Assembly (NCBI GenBank): GCA_016866215.1
Contig: VGNE01000006.1
Location: 1-36,630, forward strand
DNA: 36,630 bases
Source of the DNA: Chloroflexota bacterium
GTDB taxonomy: Bacteria > Chloroflexota > Anaerolineae > Anaerolineales > Villigracilaceae
Reading direction: 5' to 3'
Made by a program: the position numbers and the translations under genes. Below are positions 1 through 7,038 of this stretch, piece by piece. Each line of letters begins with the position of its first letter. The stretch's first letter is position 1. The notes below the pieces were generated by a model. The model searched no databases. It worked only from the letters and a program-made list of their open reading frames with translations, and was not told where the DNA came from.

Positions 1-111
1 TCGGATCGTCGTGACTTGAGCATCTTTCAAATCGGTTTTCGCTTCATCCAAAGGAGTTTGACCAATGCTCTGCCTCTCTCGATTTCGCTGTGTTCCTATC
101 TCTGATACCAA
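1..111 (-). other. Possible C-terminal fragment with ankyrin-like motif
   Basis: An open frame on the minus strand runs off the left edge of the window. It contains the string GQTPLDEAKTDLKDAQ, which resembles the start of an ankyrin repeat helix pair. An in-frame TAG lies at 124-126, and a TTG at 109-111 is the only start candidate after it. It could be a remnant broken just upstream, or chance. Too short to be sure of. Confidence 0.2.
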
Positions 112-156
112 ACTGTCTGGTGGCTAGTTTTCTTCTTCATATTCTTTTTCGGCAGG

Positions 157-477
157 CTATTTCACAATTCCTCTATCATCTAAAAACTCAACGGGGTCTT
201 TGTCTTTGCCATGTTCCCACATCAGCGAGAAGAACCAGATTCCGCTTTCGCCAATCCAGAAGTCGGCGGGGGTGAAAGTCATTTTTGAATCTTCGGGCTT
301 CTTGTCGCTTTCGGGGGTGTATTCTGCCTGCCAGCCAAAAAGCTCTCCCCGCCAATATTTCCCAAGTGAATGTAAATGACTTGCAAATGATCTCACTTCT
401 TTAAAATCAGGGACAGCCAGTGGAAGAATTGTTTCATAATCCGCATGTGCAGGAATTTTTACTTTAACCGTTAACAT
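157..477 (-). CDS. Hypothetical protein, 106 aa, coupled to DUF4160 gene
   Basis: A small soluble protein with no signal peptide or membrane segment. I do not recognise the family. It begins MLTVKVKIPAHADYE and has a tryptophan-rich C-terminal half (KYWRGELFGWQAEY, ADFWIGESGIWFFSLMWEHG). An upstream ATG at 504 would add nine residues; I prefer the ATG at 477 because the extension (MHGRRRKAN) looks like read-through of the neighbouring gene. The start overlaps the end of the DUF4160 gene by 14 bases, so the two are probably translationally coupled. DUF4160 genes often sit beside a small partner, commonly DUF2442, in a toxin-antitoxin-like arrangement. This protein occupies the partner position but does not look like DUF2442, so any such role is inference. 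Confidence 0.6.
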   Translation of the reverse strand: MLTVKVKIPAHADYETILPLAVPDFKEVRSFASHLHSLGKYWRGELFGWQAEYTPESDKKPEDSKMTFTPADFWIGESGIWFFSLMWEHGKDKDPVEFLDDRGIVK

Positions 478-715
478 GTTTGCTTTTCTCCTTCTCCCAT
501 GCACTCAACAGAAATTCCAGATTGTCATCAATGATATGTTCGATGTCGCGTAAATCGTTTTTTCGAAATCTACCTTCACGAGCAACTCTTACAGGATTAA
601 GCCAGAACTTCGCTTCATTTCCTTCTTTACCAACGTGAACATGCGGCGGTTCATTCGCTGCATCTGCCTCATAGAAAAAGAATTTGAATCCATTCGAGCG
701 AAGGATAACAGGCAT
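464..715 (-). CDS. DUF4160 domain protein
   Basis: 83 residues, the usual length for DUF4160. Family features are visible: an N-terminal strand pair starting MPVILRSNGFKFFFY, the EPPHVHV motif near residues 22-28, and the KFWLNPVRVAREGRF segment followed by a helical tail. The biochemical function of DUF4160 is unknown. These genes are usually found as the first member of small two-gene modules, sometimes described as toxin-antitoxin-like. Here the stop overlaps the start of the 106-aa gene by 14 bases, which fits a two-gene unit. About 90 bases separate it from proC upstream on the same strand. A 77-aa frame at 589-822 on the same strand is a shadow of it. Confidence 0.75.
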   Translation of the reverse strand: MPVILRSNGFKFFFYEADAANEPPHVHVGKEGNEAKFWLNPVRVAREGRFRKNDLRDIEHIIDDNLEFLLSAWEKEKSKHVNG

Positions 716-802
716 GGGAACTCCAAATGATGAAAGGTGAAAATATTATAGCACTTCCTTGTTGACCAAAATCCTGGCATTGATATGTGCTTGCAGGCGG
801 TT

Positions 803-1654
803 TTATTTCTCTTCTTCATCATTTACATCCGCAATATGCCCAGGCTTTTCCTTGCCCAATTCCAATGATCTTTGATACGCTGCCCAGACTGCGCGTGAGA
901 TCGCTGTGCGGAAACCTGCCTTCTCGAGATAATACAATGCCTCGGCAGAGGTGCCGCCCGGTGAAGTGACTTGATTCCGCAATGTGGCGGGATGTCTGCT
1001 TGCGCCTTGATAGAAAGAGGCAGACCCTTTGATGGTCTGCAAGACCAATTGCTCGGCAATGCGGCGGGGGAATCCCATGTGCACGCCCGCGTCTATCAAG
1101 GCTTCGGTGAAGAGAAAAACATAGGCGGGACCAGAGCCTGATAATGCCGTTGCCATATCCAAATAGGATTCATCTTCCACAAAGACTTCCTCGCCCAATG
1201 CTCCGAGGATGGAACGGGTCATTTCCTGCTGTTCCTCGGTCACTTCCTTGGATGCAGTCCATACGGTGATGCCTTCGCCGATCTGCCCCGGTGTATTCGG
1301 CATCGAACGGACAATAGCTTTGTGTTTGAGGCCTGTGCTGATCTTTTTTATGGTCGCGCCCGCAATAATGGAAAGAACCAGTGCGTCACTGCGAATGCCT
1401 TTGAGTCCCTTCATTACTTCGGTAAGACGCTGTGGTTTGACCGACAGCACCACCACGTCTGCTTCGTGGATGGCGGATGCGTTATCTCTTGTTGTTTTGA
1501 TCCCGTATTTCTTCGCCAATTCCTGACCGCGTTCCTTGCGCGGACCTGATGCGATGATGTTCTTCGGGTTCGCGAGTTTCTGACGTAATAAGCCCGCGAT
1601 CATGGCCTCTGCCATAACGCCGGGACCGATGAAAGCGATGGTTTTTTTGAGCAT
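803..1654 (-). CDS. proC: Pyrroline-5-carboxylate reductase
   Basis: Catalyses the last step of proline synthesis, NAD(P)H-dependent reduction of pyrroline-5-carboxylate to proline, in the cytoplasm. The 283 residues match the family length. An N-terminal Rossmann fold begins TIAFIGPGVMAEAMIAGLL; the usual glycine-rich turn is G-P-G-V-M-A here rather than G-x-G-N-M-G. The RSMPNTPGQIGEG segment and the ALSGSGPAYVF motif of the dimerisation domain are present, and the C-terminal VTSPGGTSAEAL segment matches the substrate-binding loop. The start is ATG at 1654. The gene lies downstream of DUF402 and ruvA on the same strand, separated from DUF402 by a palindromic repeat. The short acidic tail (DVNDEEEK) is unremarkable. 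Confidence 0.95.
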   Translation of the reverse strand: MLKKTIAFIGPGVMAEAMIAGLLRQKLANPKNIIASGPRKERGQELAKKYGIKTTRDNASAIHEADVVVLSVKPQRLTEVMKGLKGIRSDALVLSIIAGATIKKISTGLKHKAIVRSMPNTPGQIGEGITVWTASKEVTEEQQEMTRSILGALGEEVFVEDESYLDMATALSGSGPAYVFLFTEALIDAGVHMGFPRRIAEQLVLQTIKGSASFYQGASRHPATLRNQVTSPGGTSAEALYYLEKAGFRTAISRAVWAAYQRSLELGKEKPGHIADVNDEEEK

Positions 1655-1673
1655 GGGGAATCTCCTGAGTATC

Positions 1674-1722
1674 GGTGGTCTCGATACGTCCCGCGAACTG
1701 CACGCGGGACTACTCGACCACC
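1674..1722. repeat. Palindromic intergenic repeat, GGTGGTC family, copy 1
   Basis: The arms ggtggtctcgata and tactcgaccacc are near-perfect reverse complements, and an inner arm gtcccgc/gcgggac continues the stem, giving a long hairpin between DUF402 and proC. A diverged relative with the same outer arms lies at 12413-12454. It is a REP-like element: the hairpin could stabilise or terminate mRNA between two co-oriented genes, but no long T-run follows. Confidence 0.75.
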
Positions 1723-1724
1723 AA

Positions 1725-2219
1725 TTAGTATTTAAACACAGGGAAGGGTCGTGCTTTCCAGTGGTTTGCTAATTCAATTACTTCTTCTGCGACCGAGTAC
1801 ATCCTGTCTTGAAATTCCTGTGTGTATTGATATTTTACAGCGGCTTCGGAGAATTCATCTTCGTCCACGATTTGCGCTTTGCCGGGGAATACCTTTGAAA
1901 CATCCAGTTCGTGGTCTTTGAAGCTCATTCCACCGTTTTCAAATTTAGGCGGCGCAGCGATGTTGATGTATATCTCAATCAGATTTCCCTGCGTATCAAA
2001 CACTTCGATCAGGTTGTAGAGTTTATCAAACCAGTAATAGCTTCTTAAGATGTATTCTGTTTGATATCTGACACGCACACGGTCTTCCACCATGCCGCCA
2101 GCAGGGGATATTGTAACAATCGAGTCTGCATCAACAGACTCGATCATAGTATGCCAGCTTCGATATACAGTTCCATCCGCTTTGCAGGCGCGGACGTGGA
2201 TTTTGTCGCCTGGTTTCAT
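1725..2219 (-). CDS. DUF402 domain protein (full-length copy)
   Basis: 164 residues, typical of DUF402 proteins. Some members of this family hydrolyse nucleoside di- and triphosphates using a cluster of acidic residues that bind metal. Visible features are the beta-rich N-terminal half (KIHVRACKADGTVYRSW, IVTISPAGG), the YYWFDKLYNLIEVFD segment, and the acidic core EIYINIAAPP...HELDVSKVFPG...VDEDEF that would supply metal ligands. The ATG overlaps the TGA of ruvA copy 1 by one base (TGATG), so translation is coupled. A second copy at 8622-8903 keeps only the first ~66 residues and lacks the acidic core. The exact substrate is not evident. Confidence 0.8.
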   Translation of the reverse strand: MKPGDKIHVRACKADGTVYRSWHTMIESVDADSIVTISPAGGMVEDRVRVRYQTEYILRSYYWFDKLYNLIEVFDTQGNLIEIYINIAAPPKFENGGMSFKDHELDVSKVFPGKAQIVDEDEFSEAAVKYQYTQEFQDRMYSVAEEVIELANHWKARPFPVFKY

Positions 2220-2797
2220 CAGCCTGTGAAATATCCCAATGCCAGCCTGAGACGTTCACCTGTGTCATCGGGCGAATCTTTTGGAATGGATTGGATCGCG
2301 GCTTGTGCTTCGACCACCGAGTAGCCCAGCGCAGTCAAAGCGGCGAGGACTTCACTGTCAGCATCGGACATCATGGCGAGTTTGGAGAGTCCGTCTCCGG
2401 GTTTGAGTTTATCTTTGAGATGCAGCGCCATTTTCTGTGCAGTCTTTTTCCCAACGCCGGGCACGCGGCTCAATACATCGGGTTCTTCAGAGAAGACTGC
2501 GCGTTGAATGGCGTCGAGGGTCATCGTGGATAGAACGGACAAGGCAACTTTGGGACCGACCCCGTCCACGCCGAGCAGGATGTTGAAGAGTTCGCGGTCA
2601 CCCTGCGATTCAAATCCGTAGAGGATGAGGGCATCTTCACGCACGACGAGATGGGTGAACAAAAATATTATTTCACCCGCTTTGGCTTGTCCGCGTAATG
2701 GCGCAGGGACAAAGACTCGCAGTCCCACACCGCCGACTTCGACGATTAGGGCGTTATCTTCAATTTGGGAGATTTCTCCGTGGAGGGTTGCTATCAT
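2219..2797 (-). CDS. ruvA: Holliday junction DNA helicase subunit RuvA, copy 1
   Basis: RuvA binds four-way DNA junctions and loads the RuvB motor for branch migration. At 192 residues it has the normal length, with an N-terminal OB fold (MIATLHGEISQIEDNALIVE), two helix-hairpin-helix motifs around LLGVDGVGPKVALSVLS and LSRVPGVGKKTAQKMALHL, and the small C-terminal RuvB-binding domain (DADSEVLAALTALGYSVVEA). It differs at only 8 of 192 residues from the second copy at 8903-9481. It overlaps DUF402 by one base. Its normal upstream partner ruvC survives here only as a short 3' remnant, so transcription of this copy must come from the altered upstream region, perhaps read-through from the IS remnant. 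No ruvB is in the window. Confidence 0.95.
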   Translation of the reverse strand: MIATLHGEISQIEDNALIVEVGGVGLRVFVPAPLRGQAKAGEIIFLFTHLVVREDALILYGFESQGDRELFNILLGVDGVGPKVALSVLSTMTLDAIQRAVFSEEPDVLSRVPGVGKKTAQKMALHLKDKLKPGDGLSKLAMMSDADSEVLAALTALGYSVVEAQAAIQSIPKDSPDDTGERLRLALGYFTG

Positions 2798-2810
2798 GCG
2801 CTAATTATAT

Positions 2811-2920
2811 GTCACTGCGAGCGTTTTTCCTAGCACTGCCGCTAGGCATGTGTGCGAAGCAGTCTCCTGTTAACATGGGGATTGCTTCGGGCGAAAAGAA
2901 AGAGCGCCCTCGCAATGACA
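2811..2920. repeat. MITE-like inverted repeat upstream of ruvA copy 1
   Basis: The outer arms are gtcactgcgag and cctcgcaatgaca. The inner arms are cgaagcagtctcctgtt and gggattgcttcgg. This layout is typical of a small non-autonomous palindromic element widespread in bacterial genomes. It fills the ruvC-ruvA intergenic gap. The related copy at 9495-9626 shares the first ~58 bases exactly and then diverges internally. Confidence 0.7.
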
Positions 2921-2925
2921 TCTAT

Positions 2926-2962
2926 TTATTCATATCGCTTCGTATTCAAATGTGTAATGGCA
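2926..2962 (-). pseudogene. ruvC: ruvC 3' remnant (last ~11 codons)
   Basis: The last residues AITHLNTKRYE and stop are nearly identical to the end of the intact ruvC at 9632-10114. Identity to the intact gene stops at about 2962, where the frame runs into a transposase orfB fragment. The remnant shows that a complete ruvC once lay upstream of ruvA copy 1, or that this end was copied together with ruvA. It has no catalytic residues and cannot function. Confidence 0.85.
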
Positions 2963-3174
2963 TACACTTCGCGCGGTGCCAGGTCTTGAAAGCGCGGGCA
3001 GTTGAGCATGTCCCGCACCGTATCTTTTTCTGCGACGCTGAGCGCGCGCGGAGAGGTTCGCGTGCTGGACGGGCGCGGTTTCTCTGCCCGATACAGGCTG
3101 CTACGCGGAACGCCCAGCGCCGCGCAGGCTGCCTTTAGCCCGATTTTTTTCGAGAGGTCTTTGGCATGTTGCAT
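2926..3174 (-). pseudogene. Truncated IS3-type transposase OrfB fused to ruvC tail
   Basis: 82 residues. Residues 1-72 look like the N-terminus of an IS3-family OrfB: helical, with ALGVPRSSLYRAEKPRP, then ALSVAEKDTVRDMLNCPRFQDLAPREVYA. The rve/DDE catalytic core (about 200 further residues) is absent. The frame continues directly into the last codons of ruvC. The start codon overlaps the orfA stop (TAATG), the usual arrangement when OrfB is made by coupling or frameshift. The product cannot transpose by itself. Confidence 0.8.
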
Positions 3175-3670
3175 TAGTTCTCCGCGTTCTCCTTCTGGGC
3201 TTCGAGCCCAACCAATTGCACAACTTTTTTTTGGACGTCTATGATGAGCTCGGCGCGCTCCAACCTCTCCCGCAAGCGCTGGTTCTCGCGTTGCAAACGC
3301 GACAACTCCGCGCCCGCTGGATCTGCCTTCGGCCCGCGCCGTTGCGTGCCCGCTGTCAGATAGCCGCGTTTGCGCTGCTCACGCCATTTACTGACCAGCG
3401 ATGAGTACAAGCCTTCCCGACGCAGGATCGCGCCTGCCTCGCCGCTATTCTTGCATTCATCCAGCTCGCGCAAAATGCGTAGTTTGTATTCTGCGCTATG
3501 TTGCCGCCGTTTGGCCCTGCCCTGGGCTTTTTCAGGGTTGACGACCACCTCGGTTTTCCTTACTGCTGCTTCCTGCATGTCGTTCTGTTCTGTGTTCATG
3601 CCTTTTCTCCTGCGCCCTGCTCACTAAATTATTGGATGCGCGTGTCTCACTATTATAGGCACAGAGGGCA
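2963..3670 (-). mobile_element. IS3-family insertion sequence remnant
   Basis: It contains a complete orfA and the first ~72 codons of orfB; the rest of orfB and one terminal repeat are gone. The surviving end is probably near 3650-3670, where the sequence beyond orfA (read on the minus strand as ggtcctgccctctgtgcc) would form the terminal repeat; I cannot confirm it without the partner end. The other side is joined directly to a ruvC fragment. It marks one breakpoint of the ruvA/DUF402 duplication. Confidence 0.7.
3174..3599 (-). CDS. IS3-family transposase OrfA
   Basis: 141 residues, basic. It has a helix-turn-helix (HSAEYKLRILRELDECKN...GAILRREGLYSSLVSKWREQR) and a C-terminal leucine-zipper-like coiled coil (SRLQRENQRLRERLERAELIIDVQKKV). 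OrfA binds the terminal repeats and regulates transposition. This architecture, HTH plus coiled coil immediately followed by an overlapping OrfB, is characteristic of IS3. The N-terminal ~25 residues are longer than in most OrfA proteins. Because OrfB is truncated the element is not autonomous. An upstream SD-like ggagaaaag precedes the ATG at 3599. Confidence 0.85.
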   Translation of the reverse strand: MNTEQNDMQEAAVRKTEVVVNPEKAQGRAKRRQHSAEYKLRILRELDECKNSGEAGAILRREGLYSSLVSKWREQRKRGYLTAGTQRRGPKADPAGAELSRLQRENQRLRERLERAELIIDVQKKVVQLVGLEAQKENAEN

Positions 3671-3928
3671 GGACCCAAAGGGTTGCAACGGCAATTGCTA
3701 ACCAGAAACGAGTTGCTCTTTCAGGGTCAATCATACGAGTATATTGCCAGCCGGGCGAAGATGATCGAACTTATGAACATGGCAGAATTTAGTTATCCGT
3801 TGAGAATATCCTTACAAGGGCAAGGGCATGTTGACAGTGGACACACTCATAATAATCTCTATATGGATGGAGCAGTTTTGGCTTGGAAGATCCTACTCCC
3901 GACCGTTAACCCTGAATTTTATAAATAA
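3659..3928 (+). pseudogene. 3' fragment of an unknown gene cut at the IS end
   Basis: The frame is open from a TAG at 3656-3658 through the presumed IS end to a stop at 3928 and has no ATG near its start. The C-terminal ~60 residues (YEYIASRAKMIELMNMAEF, GQGHVDSGHTHNNLYMDG) look like real protein rather than random frame, and the fragment is the only plus-strand coding candidate in this area. It may be the tail of a gene interrupted by the IS. I do not recognise the family. Confidence 0.4.
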
Positions 3929-4077
3929 CTTGCTTGTCAACTGTCTGATCATTTGTTAGGGTAATTTCATGAGATGTTTTTGGCAAAACCTTGAGATGAA
4001 AGAATTCGTCACGTGCGAGCAAAGCGCGGGAAGGTTGTTGTCTCAAGCGGTGTATGCGAGATGGGAAAGGCAATGAT

Positions 4078-4755
4078 TTAGGGCGGATTCACAGGGAAAG
4101 TAAATGACCAGGGGCCGTGGTAATAATCCCAACTCATGTCTTTGAAGATTCTTTTGTAAACCGGATCCCCCGAAAGGATTTCAACAGGAAACTTTAGATA
4201 AACCAGATCCTCGAAGCCTTCGATATTCATACAGTCAATTTCGATTTTGCTGTTCCGTTCCGCCATCTTCCGGCTCACTTCCAGGCAGCGATCGGATTGT
4301 CCCGGGGCTCTTGTGTATAATGTTTCCACTTTCAATGAAACCATATCGGTTTGCGGTGGGATACTTATCTTGAAAAGCAAATACTCACACCTTTGTGCTA
4401 CCATACCTTGCTCATCATATTTCCAGTACATCGTCCCCTCTTCCATGGGAGAAACCGTCACATCTCCAGCAGTTAAATTTGTCCCTGAGGGCATGTTGGA
4501 ATGAGCCAGCATCCAATCGCGTTGATCTGGAAGATCGTAGCATACCTCAACTCGATACCCATTACTTCCTTCTGTATGCGCGCTGATCAAGCTCATATTA
4601 ACATTATTGGCATATATTTCGATAACGACAGGAAGGGTCAAATTTTCCATTTTCCCAGTTCCTGTCTTTGACGTAATCAGGATGTAAGATAAAAGGATGA
4701 TGATTACAACCAGCAAAAACCCTCCTAACTTAGCCGCGTTTAGTTTATTTGTCAT
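4078..4755 (-). CDS. Membrane-anchored hypothetical protein, paralogue of 4972-5662
   Basis: 225 residues with one N-terminal signal-anchor (residues ~9-28, LGGFLLVVIIILLSYILIT) and an extracytoplasmic domain. Landmarks are YRVEVCYDLPDQRDWMLA near residue 67, QRCEYLLFKISIP near 120, a second cysteine pair (DRCLEV, IDCMNI), and a C-terminal DYYHGPWSFTFPV. The neighbour at 4972-5662 shares YQVDICYTLPDDRDWLLAY, ERCEYLLFPV and HPGPWEFDIPI, so the two arose by duplication. I do not recognise the family. No Shine-Dalgarno sequence precedes the ATG; instead a perfect 16-bp hairpin ends 11 bases before it. Co-directional with the paralogue and the DUF2690 gene. Confidence 0.8.
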   Translation of the reverse strand: MTNKLNAAKLGGFLLVVIIILLSYILITSKTGTGKMENLTLPVVIEIYANNVNMSLISAHTEGSNGYRVEVCYDLPDQRDWMLAHSNMPSGTNLTAGDVTVSPMEEGTMYWKYDEQGMVAQRCEYLLFKISIPPQTDMVSLKVETLYTRAPGQSDRCLEVSRKMAERNSKIEIDCMNIEGFEDLVYLKFPVEILSGDPVYKRIFKDMSWDYYHGPWSFTFPVNPP

Positions 4756-4766
4756 AAAATCGAATT

Positions 4767-4803
4767 CATCGAATGCGGAGTGTCACACACTCCGCATTCG
4801 ATG
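4767..4803 (-). terminator. Perfect 16-bp inverted repeat before the 225-aa gene
   Basis: catcgaatgcggagtg and its exact reverse complement are separated by 5 bases. On the minus strand the hairpin is followed by AATTCGATTTTATG, only a short T-rich stretch, and then the start codon at 4755. It may terminate the upstream paralogue or shape translation of the downstream gene. The role is uncertain. Confidence 0.55.
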
Positions 4804-4971
4804 TTAATATGTTTGGCTCTGTAAACGGAAAAACCAGAGACATTTCACCGCATCTATAAATCAATAATTGGTCCGGCACCGATTCACAGTCCGTCGCCAG
4901 TCTTGCTCATGATTTTGAAATCTGCTGCCTAGAGAATCCCGTAGTTGAAATGGGGAGACCATGATACGTTA

Positions 4972-5662
4972 TTAGGGAGAATTTATGGGAATATCAAATT
5001 CCCAAGGGCCGGGGTGAGCATCGATAATAACATCGTATACCATATCTCTCGCGGCGACATCTGTTAAATTCTCAGGTTTTGAAAGAATATCGACACCTGA
5101 ACTTCCACCTCCTACATTGCAATGAATCTTAATTTCGCTATTAACCTCATCCAGTTTTTTCTGAATCGCTGGACAATCTAACGCCTCTGGTGGGGAAACC
5201 GAAATTTGTTGAAGAGTAAGTTTTACTTTCATTATTTGTTCGTCAACCTACTGGAAAGAGAAGGTATTCGCAGCGTTCGGTCTTTGAACCGTCGGTAGAT
5301 GGTAACCATCCAATTGTTCCTTCTTCAACGGGAAGGAATACCCTATCTTGTACACCCAAAGTCACCTCATTGCCTCGATATGCAAGAAGCCAATCACGAT
5401 CATCCGGCAAGGTATAACATATATCCACCTGATAGTTTTCGCCATTCTGGTGACTGCCTAACAATCGAATCGTTATATCATTGACTGTAAGTTGAGTAAC
5501 TTGCTTGTCAAGATTTACATTTTCAAGATTAGGCTGGGTAAAATAACCAATGGCATCTCTCGCCGAGGCTTGACGTATTTGAAAGATCGCAACAGCAAGC
5601 CCCACGAAAACAAGAAACGGAAACACCCACCTTATCATTTTGACTTTCTGTGTCTTCAACAT
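4972..5662 (-). pseudogene. Frameshifted paralogue of the 225-aa membrane-anchored protein
   Basis: Two frames (5243-5662 and 4972-5232) together match the paralogue at 4078-4755 from end to end. The first carries a signal-anchor (MIRWVFPFLVFVGLAVAIF), ICYTLPDDRDWLLAY and RCEYLLFPV, then stops at TGA. The second continues VDEQIMKVKLTLQQISVSP...HPGPWEFDIPIN. Removing one G in the GTAGGTTGA stretch at about 5246-5253 joins them into one frame of about 230 residues. The start is ATG at 5662 behind AAGGAAGGAG. The frameshift may be a real mutation or a sequencing error; the rest of the frame is intact, which favours a recent event or an error. Confidence 0.8.
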
Positions 5663-5676
5663 ACTGGCTCCTTCCT

Positions 5677-6129
5677 TTAATAGGTAGATGTGCATTTCCA
5701 ACTGGGGCTGGTTACAGGCCATGTAATGGGTGATGTAGAAAAATCGCCGCATGCTTGAAACCCGCTACTCCCATATCTCTGCGCTGAATATGTTGAATCG
5801 CTGGGCGGAGAATATCTTTGATACCAGTACCAATTTTTCAATGTTGCATTTATATAATAGTAAAGGCCCGAATAATTCCACGAGCGCGCCCAGAAAGTGT
5901 TGCAAGTGTCTGAAAATCTTAATTCAACTTTCAGAGGACCCGGGTTTCCATAAGGCCATTTTTGACGAACTGTTGCTGCGCCAGCTGAGCATCCTGTTGC
6001 AAGAGGGTCAGTTCCATTGCATGCTGACCCGCTACATAACGCATAAGCAACACTGGCAAACGGAAAACCCAACACGACCACAATTATTATTGCGCTCATT
6101 GCAATCAGAGCGATTTTTACTTTTCGCAT
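5677..6129 (-). CDS. Secreted DUF2690 domain protein
   Basis: 150 residues. The N-terminal signal peptide (residues 1-30, IALIAMSAIIIVVVLGF then ASVAYA) is followed by the family signature CSGSACNGTDPLATGC and AATVRQKW...KVELRFSDTCNTFWARSW, typical of DUF2690 (YjfA-like) proteins, which are small cysteine-rich secreted proteins of unknown function known mainly from Actinobacteria. The remainder is aromatic-rich (YYYINATLKNWYWYQRY). It lies just upstream of the frameshifted membrane-anchored gene on the same strand (14 bases between them), so they are likely cotranscribed. The start ATG at 6129 has a ggagaaaac SD. Lateral transfer is plausible given its place inside the island. Confidence 0.75.
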   Translation of the reverse strand: MRKVKIALIAMSAIIIVVVLGFPFASVAYALCSGSACNGTDPLATGCSAGAATVRQKWPYGNPGPLKVELRFSDTCNTFWARSWNYSGLYYYINATLKNWYWYQRYSPPSDSTYSAQRYGSSGFQACGDFSTSPITWPVTSPSWKCTSTY

Positions 6130-6255
6130 GTTTTCTCCTTATGTAGACCAACCCAAGATTCGAAAGCAAAAACTTGTGATAACTCGCTGGTAACCACCTC
6201 CTTGAATTCGCAAAAGTAACTTACAAGGTGATTATGGCATTTTCAACTTTCTATT

Positions 6256-6903
6256 TCAAGTACGGAAATCCGTACCTTTTTCCACCCACCAGTGAACAGC
6301 CTCGGTTCTGGATGTTACACGCAACTTCTCATAAATATTCTTCAAGTGCTTTTCCACGGTATTGATTAAGATCGTGAGGGACTCAGCAATTCTATTATTA
6401 TCCTTTCCTTCAGTCAGGAGTTGCAACACGTCGCGTTCGCGCTTCGATAAACTTTCCCATATTGCAGTAACTTTCTCCCTCCAACGTTTTGCTCGTTCGA
6501 TTTGTTCCTTGTCATACAGAAACTCCCCTCGAGCCGCGCGGCGAATGGAAGAGAGTAACTGTGATGCTTGCAATTTTTTATCTAGGTATCCTACCGCGCC
6601 CGCCTCCATCATATTCGCAAGGTACGCGTCTTTATCGTGAGCAGTCAACACCAGCGTCAATGTTTCGGGGTAATTTTCCCGAACCCACTTTTCCATTTCA
6701 ACTGGGTCAAGGTTGGGCATCTTCAAATCTAGCAACAAGACACGCGGCTGAAATTTAACAATCATGGGTTTGATTTCATTACCGTCCTGCACTTCGCCCA
6801 CAATTCTTATTTCTGCCACTTTTTCGAGAATGGAACGCACCCCTTCAAGAGCAAGAGGGTGGTCATCTGCTACAAGCACTGTAATTTCATCTGGGGTTTT
6901 CAT
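6256..6903 (-). CDS. NarL/LuxR-family response regulator (island)
   Basis: Two-domain DNA-binding regulator: receiver at residues ~8-125 with acidic pocket VADDH and phospho-acceptor Asp59 in LLLDLKMP, then LuxR-type helix-turn-helix (LSKRERDVLQLLTEGKDNNRIAESL...NTVEKHLKNIYEKL). The ORF extends upstream to 6984, but ATG at 6903 has a strong AAGGAGG eight bases upstream, so I use it (215 aa). The usual conserved Lys of the receiver is seen in GYLDKKLQ. No histidine kinase is next to it. It lies upstream of the DUF2690 and membrane-anchored genes on the same strand and could control them. Eight consecutive cytosines (6961-6968) lie about 60 bases upstream of the start, in the promoter region. 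Confidence 0.9.
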   Translation of the reverse strand: MKTPDEITVLVADDHPLALEGVRSILEKVAEIRIVGEVQDGNEIKPMIVKFQPRVLLLDLKMPNLDPVEMEKWVRENYPETLTLVLTAHDKDAYLANMMEAGAVGYLDKKLQASQLLSSIRRAARGEFLYDKEQIERAKRWREKVTAIWESLSKRERDVLQLLTEGKDNNRIAESLTILINTVEKHLKNIYEKLRVTSRTEAVHWWVEKGTDFRT

Positions 6904-7038
6904 CGGCGAAGCCTCCTTCTTTTGCCTATTCGCAATAAATGAATATACAAATATTGTATACCCCCCCCATTTTTTGTCAACCAACGTTTTACCTACGATC
7001 TTCCAACATCCTCAGTCACTCCAGTTTTTTCTCCCACC

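Noticed and set aside
157-715. Confident toxin-antitoxin pair
   Set aside because: DUF4160 is recognised, but its partner does not look like DUF2442 or any toxin or antitoxin I know.
589-822. 77-aa frame overlapping DUF4160 in another frame
   Set aside because: It has no family features and lies over a recognised DUF4160 gene.
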